DNA of 9,077 nucleotides from Alphaproteobacteria bacterium (GTDB taxonomy: Bacteria > Pseudomonadota > Alphaproteobacteria > Rhizobiales > Hyphomicrobiaceae). The DNA lies in NCBI GenBank assembly GCA_005888525.1, contig VBAB01000143.1, forward strand, positions 1-9,077. Reading direction: 5' to 3'. Made by a program: the position numbers and the translations under genes. Positions 6,320 to 9,077 of the stretch are shown here, in pieces. Every line of letters begins with the position of its first letter. Position 1 is the stretch's first letter. Below the pieces are notes generated by a model. It ran no database searches. It saw nothing but the letters and a program-made list of their open reading frames with translations, and had not been told where the DNA came from.

Positions 6320-7213
6320 ATGTTCAAGGGTTCATTCACGGCGTTGATCACGCCCTTCAAGGGCGGGCAGGTCGACGACAAGGCATTCCAGCAGCTGGTC
6401 GAGTGGCAGATCGCGGAGGGCACACACGGGCTCGTTCCGGTGGGGACGACGGGCGAAAGCCCGACGCTCAGCCACGAGGAGCACAAGCACGTCATCGAGC
6501 TGTGCATCAAGACGGCCAAGAAGCGCGTGCCGGTAATCGCCGGAGCCGGCTCCAACTCCACGGCCGAGGCCATCGACTTCACTCGCCACGCCAAGCAGGC
6601 GGGCGCCGACGCGGTGCTGCATTCGACCGGCTACTACAACAAGCCGACCCAGGACGGCCTCTATCGCCACTTCAAGGCGATCAGCGAGGCGGTCGACATT
6701 CCGATCTTCGTCTACAACGTGCCGGTGCGCACCATTGTCGACATCCAGGTCGCTACCATGGCGCGCTGCGCCAAGCTCGAGCATGTGGTCGGCGTCAAGG
6801 ATGCCACCGCCAATGTCGGGCGCGTCACGCAACAGCGCCTCGCCTGCGGCAAGAACTTCATCCAGCTCTCGGGCGAGGACGGCACCGTGCTGGGCTTCAT
6901 GGCGCACGGGGGTCACGGCTGCATCTCGGTCACCTCGAACGTGGCGCCGCGGCTGTGCGCCGAGTTCCAGAACGCCTGCCTCAAGGGTAACTGGAAGACG
7001 GCACTCGAGCTGCAGGACAGGCTGATGCCGCTGCACGATGTGCTGTTCGTCGAGACCAATCCGGCGCCGGTGAAGTACGCCGCCTGGCGGCTCGGCATCA
7101 TCGGCTCGCCGGAGTGCCGCCTGCCGCTGGCGCCGCTGACCGACGCGACCAAGAAGGCGATCGACGACGTGCTGGCCCGCGTCGGCCTGCTGCAGGCCAA
7201 GGCCGCCGAATAG
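6320..7213 (+). CDS. dapA: 4-hydroxy-tetrahydrodipicolinate synthase
   Basis: DapA condenses pyruvate with aspartate-4-semialdehyde in the cytoplasm, the first committed step towards diaminopimelate and lysine. The 297-residue protein is of typical length. It keeps the active-site set with numbering one below the E. coli enzyme: T43/T44 in GTTGESPTL, Y106 in GYYNKP, Y132 in VYNVP, R137 and the Schiff-base lysine K160 in VGVKDATAN. The GEDGTVLGFMAHGGHGCISV segment (185-204) is also characteristic of the family. The ATG at 6320 follows GGGAG (6309-6313) by 6 nt and starts with FKGSFTALITPF as in other DapA proteins; an in-frame ATG at 6287 has no such support. One oddity is G104, where the usual TPYYN motif has Pro. 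smpB follows 30 bp later, suggesting one transcript. Confidence 0.96.
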   Translation: MFKGSFTALITPFKGGQVDDKAFQQLVEWQIAEGTHGLVPVGTTGESPTLSHEEHKHVIELCIKTAKKRVPVIAGAGSNSTAEAIDFTRHAKQAGADAVLHSTGYYNKPTQDGLYRHFKAISEAVDIPIFVYNVPVRTIVDIQVATMARCAKLEHVVGVKDATANVGRVTQQRLACGKNFIQLSGEDGTVLGFMAHGGHGCISVTSNVAPRLCAEFQNACLKGNWKTALELQDRLMPLHDVLFVETNPAPVKYAAWRLGIIGSPECRLPLAPLTDATKKAIDDVLARVGLLQAKAAE

Positions 7214-7243
7214 CGGCGGCTTACGCGAGCAAGGGGTCCTGCG

Positions 7244-7720
7244 ATGGCCGCCGACAAGGACGCCGGCCACAAGCGCATTGCCGAGAACCGCAAGGCCCGG
7301 TTCGAGTACCGCATCGAGGACACCTACGAGGCCGGCATCCAGCTCACCGGCACGGAGGTGAAGTCACTGCGCGCCGGCCAGGCCAACATCGCCGAGAGCT
7401 ACGCTTCCGCCGAGAACGGCGGCATCTTCCTCATCAACGCGTATATCCCCGAATACAGCAACGCCGGCAATTTCTTCCAGCACAACCCGCGCCGGCCGCG
7501 GCGCCTGCTGCTGCACAAGAAGGAGATGCACAAGCTCGCCATCGCCGTCGACCGGCAGGGCATGACCATGGTGCCGCTGGAGCTCTACTTCAACGCCAAG
7601 GGCCGGGCGAAGTTGAAGCTGGCGCTGGCGCAGGGCAAGAAGCTGCACGACAAGCGCGCCGACACCGCCAAGCGCGACTGGCAGCGCCAGAATGCCCGCC
7701 TGCTGCGCGGCAAGGGGTGA
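7244..7720 (+). CDS. smpB: SsrA-binding protein SmpB
   Basis: SmpB is the small tmRNA partner that brings SsrA RNA to stalled ribosomes in trans-translation. The 158-residue length is normal. Hallmarks are the N-terminal ENRKARFEY, LTGTEVKSLR (34-43) with the following AGQANIAESYA, the RRPRRLLLHKKE stretch (83-94), GMTMVPLELYFNAKGRAKL (106-124), and the basic C-terminal tail HDKRADTAKRDWQRQ (135-149) that enters the ribosome's decoding centre. AAGGGG (7231-7236) lies 7 nt upstream of the ATG. The gene lies directly after dapA in the same direction. No ssrA RNA gene was seen in the window. Confidence 0.97.
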   Translation: MAADKDAGHKRIAENRKARFEYRIEDTYEAGIQLTGTEVKSLRAGQANIAESYASAENGGIFLINAYIPEYSNAGNFFQHNPRRPRRLLLHKKEMHKLAIAVDRQGMTMVPLELYFNAKGRAKLKLALAQGKKLHDKRADTAKRDWQRQNARLLRGKG

Positions 7721-7755
7721 GCGCATTCTCTCTCCCCACCCTTCGGTGGGCGCTC
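7719..7755 (+). terminator. Stem-loop after smpB
   Basis: CCCACC (7735-7740) and GGTGGG (7745-7750) pair around the stable-looking loop CTTC. Flanking GAGCGC (7719-7724) and GCGCTC (7750-7755) could extend the structure after an internal loop, though one G is shared between the two stems. It starts at the smpB stop codon, as expected for the end of the dapA-smpB transcript. A T-run is missing, so intrinsic termination is only possible. Confidence 0.4.
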
Positions 7756-7939
7756 CCGCGGCAGCCGCGAGATTCTTCCCTTGTACGAAGCATCGACCTG
7801 ACGGCTCGAACGGCACGGCAGACGGGCACGCAGACGCCCTGGACGCGAGTACTTGACAGGGCGACTGCTGCCCCGGCCGATTGAGGCCGCAAGGAGAACG
7901 TCGCAGGTGGGCCGGCTATTCGTCCTGCGAGTCGCAAGT

Positions 7940-7957
7940 CTCCCCCTAAATGGGGAG
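7940..7957. repeat. CTCCCC-CTAAAT-GGGGAG inverted repeat, REP-like
   Basis: Perfect 6-bp arms CTCCCC (7940-7945) and GGGGAG (7952-7957) flank a 6-nt loop. Short C-rich/G-rich dyads of this form recur in intergenic DNA of many alphaproteobacteria, and this may be one copy of a dispersed palindromic repeat. Only one copy is in the window, so repeat status is inferred from memory of such elements. Confidence 0.4.
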
Positions 7958-8043
7958 GCTGTGCCGCAACGAGGGTGCTAACGTTCTTGCGGCTGCCCGC
8001 CGCGCCACCGCACGCTGGCGTCGCAGCCAAAACGGGGGAAGGT

Positions 8044-8080
8044 CAGTTCCAGTGCGCCACATCCCGCTGCGCTGGAACTG
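8044..8080. promoter_or_regulatory. 9-bp inverted repeat upstream of the LuxR-type gene
   Basis: CAGTTCCAG (8044-8052) and CTGGAACTG (8072-8080) are perfectly complementary arms 19 bp apart, and the inner flanks (GCGC-type) can pair further with a small bulge. The element ends 73 bp before the start codon. It could be an operator, a leader hairpin, or the remains of a mobile palindrome. The 19-bp spacing is unlike the compact 18-20-bp lux box, so direct binding by a LuxR dimer is not the obvious reading. Confidence 0.45.
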
Positions 8081-8153
8081 GTCCCGCGTCTTCCAAACGA
8101 CCTTATTCAATACGTGCCGCGGCTAGAGCGCTCCGCGCAGCCGTGCACAGACA

Positions 8154-8927
8154 ATGGTTCGCGCCGTGCCGCTTGCACCGATTGCCGGCCTTCACGAGAG
8201 GGTCATCGACTACGCGGGCAGCGTCCACGAGCAGCAAACGCCAAGCGACGTGCTCAACGCGTTGCACGACATCACGACAAAGGGCCTGGCATTGCCCGTC
8301 CTCGGGGCTGCTCGATTCCCACCGAAGGCCGCGGGTTGGGACGGCGCTCAGCTCGGAGATTCCATCTTCCTGCACAAGGCGGTCCCGAAGGGCTGGTGGG
8401 AGGAATATGAAGCCCTGGCGCGCGGCAAGTTTCGCCCGCTCCTGTTCCTGGCACAATCCAGCATGGCTCCATTTACATGGGCTGAAGCAAAACAGGTGTT
8501 GGAGCCGGTCGGGATCGATCGGTGGTCGGACGCATTGTTTTTCAAATATGGCATACGCGACGCATTGTGTTGTCCCGTTGGCGGTCAGTGGGTGGTCGTT
8601 TTTTGGTCGCGCAAGATTCTTTCCAAGGTTCTGGAGTCAAAGACACGGAGCATAATCTTCGCCGCTGCGACCTTCGCGGCATTACGCCTGGAGCAAGTGA
8701 CCCACCCTGGTCGCGCGCGCCTGGGATCGTCCGTCCGGCTGACGCCCCGTGAAATCGCCGTCTTGCGTTTGATCTCGACCGGAGCCCAAAACCGCGAAGT
8801 GGTGGAGGCACTCCGGCTCGGTGCAGAGACGGTCCGCAGCCATCTGAAAAAAGCGCAGGCCAAACTTGGCGTGCGCAATCGCGCCCATGCCGTGGCCGAG
8901 GCCCTGCGGCAGAACCTCATACCCTGA
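8154..8927 (+). CDS. LuxR-family transcriptional regulator (autoinducer-binding-like domain plus HTH), probable LuxR solo
   Basis: This 257-residue protein has the two-domain layout and length of quorum-sensing regulators. An N-terminal ligand-binding-like domain (about 15-170) precedes a C-terminal LuxR helix-turn-helix (about 194-255) starting LTPREIAVLRL. The HTH keeps all three family invariants, E200, L204 and G210. Aligning the N-domain by spacing to TraR/LuxR, W81, Y85, P95 and W109 match the invariant W57, Y61, P71 and W85. The position of D70 is R94, and that of G113 is A137 in YGIRDALCCPV. D70 contacts the amide of acyl-homoserine lactones, so binding of a classical lactone is doubtful. 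No luxI synthase lies in the window. The ATG at 8154 has no good ribosome site, so the start is less certain than the frame. Target genes are unknown. Confidence 0.9.
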   Translation: MVRAVPLAPIAGLHERVIDYAGSVHEQQTPSDVLNALHDITTKGLALPVLGAARFPPKAAGWDGAQLGDSIFLHKAVPKGWWEEYEALARGKFRPLLFLAQSSMAPFTWAEAKQVLEPVGIDRWSDALFFKYGIRDALCCPVGGQWVVVFWSRKILSKVLESKTRSIIFAAATFAALRLEQVTHPGRARLGSSVRLTPREIAVLRLISTGAQNREVVEALRLGAETVRSHLKKAQAKLGVRNRAHAVAEALRQNLIP

Positions 8928-8937
8928 CGTTCTCACC

Positions 8938-8978
8938 CACCCGCGTGCCTAGATGCCACTCGGCCCGTCGCACGGGTG
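8938..8978 (+). terminator. Weak hairpin after the LuxR-type gene
   Basis: CACCCG (8938-8943) can pair with CGGGTG (8973-8978), and TGC (8946-8948) with GCA (8970-8972), leaving a 2-nt bulge and a 21-nt loop. A competing stem CCCGT-CGC-ACGGG lies at 8964-8976. It begins 10 bp past the stop codon, but no T tract follows. Beyond it, to 9077, I see no gene or other element. Confidence 0.25.
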
Positions 8979-9077
8979 CACGGCTGGTCGCCCCAGCACA
9001 TTTGCCGAACGACCCGGCAGACACGCACGCATCGTTCTATTTCTTCGGGGGCTCAGGACAATTTGCCAACCTTTTCT

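Larger units (their letters stand above)
7721..8153. other. 433-bp intergenic stretch with three inverted repeats
   Basis: No gene is supported between smpB and the LuxR-type gene. The stretch holds the smpB 3' hairpin, a CTCCCC/GGGGAG dyad (7940-7957) and a 9-bp inverted repeat (8044-8080), all listed separately. It also contains a perfect TTGACA at 7853-7858 with no acceptable -10 at normal spacing. The short AAGGAG followed by GTG near 7890-7909 opens only a 24-codon frame and is not convincing. No tRNA fold was recognised. Confidence 0.6.

Noticed and set aside
7853..7858. Perfect TTGACA -35 hexamer
   Set aside because: No TATAAT-like hexamer lies 16-18 bp downstream; the nearest weak candidate is about 20 bp away, so it is not called a promoter.

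Overview
The window is GC-rich DNA with strongly G/C-biased third codon positions in its real genes. Its content suggests an alphaproteobacterium, most likely of the Hyphomicrobiales (Rhizobiales; Bradyrhizobium/Xanthobacter-like relatives). The main clues are a soluble lytic transglycosylase gene divergent from a dapA-smpB pair (an arrangement I recall from that group), an HWE-family sensor kinase, and a periplasmic TRAP binding protein of the keto-acid/lactate type. The taxonomy is inferred from gene content and remembered sequence patterns, not from a search.

Layout. Positions 1-72 may be the last 23 codons of a gene running in from the left. Positions 73-882 hold no gene I can support. 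This stretch contains a 12-bp tandem triplet, many copies of a GACGC-type word with a perfect 16-bp tandem duplication, a cluster of GANTC sites and one consensus DnaA box. Then come three minus-strand genes: a Tat-exported TRAP substrate-binding protein (898-1986), a double-PAS HWE histidine kinase (2103-3596), and a periplasmic soluble lytic transglycosylase (3797-6031). Divergent from the last are dapA (6320-7213) and smpB (7244-7720), 30 bp apart and probably co-transcribed. A 433-bp intergenic stretch follows with three inverted repeats, then a LuxR-type regulator (8154-8927) with an N-terminal autoinducer-binding-like domain. The last 150 bp show only a weak hairpin.

How the parts relate. 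Lytic transglycosylase (peptidoglycan turnover), DapA (first step of the diaminopimelate/lysine branch, feeding peptidoglycan) and SmpB (trans-translation) are housekeeping functions. The binding protein, kinase and LuxR protein are accessory sensing or uptake genes without partners in the window: no TRAP membrane subunits, no response regulator and no luxI. The kinase has an imperfect general-stress-response (EcfG-like) promoter candidate upstream. The LuxR protein has lost two of the six classical acyl-homoserine-lactone pocket residues. I found no CRISPR array, transposase, tRNA, rRNA or clearly new multi-gene system. The best leads are the repeat-rich left flank and the divergent LuxR solo.
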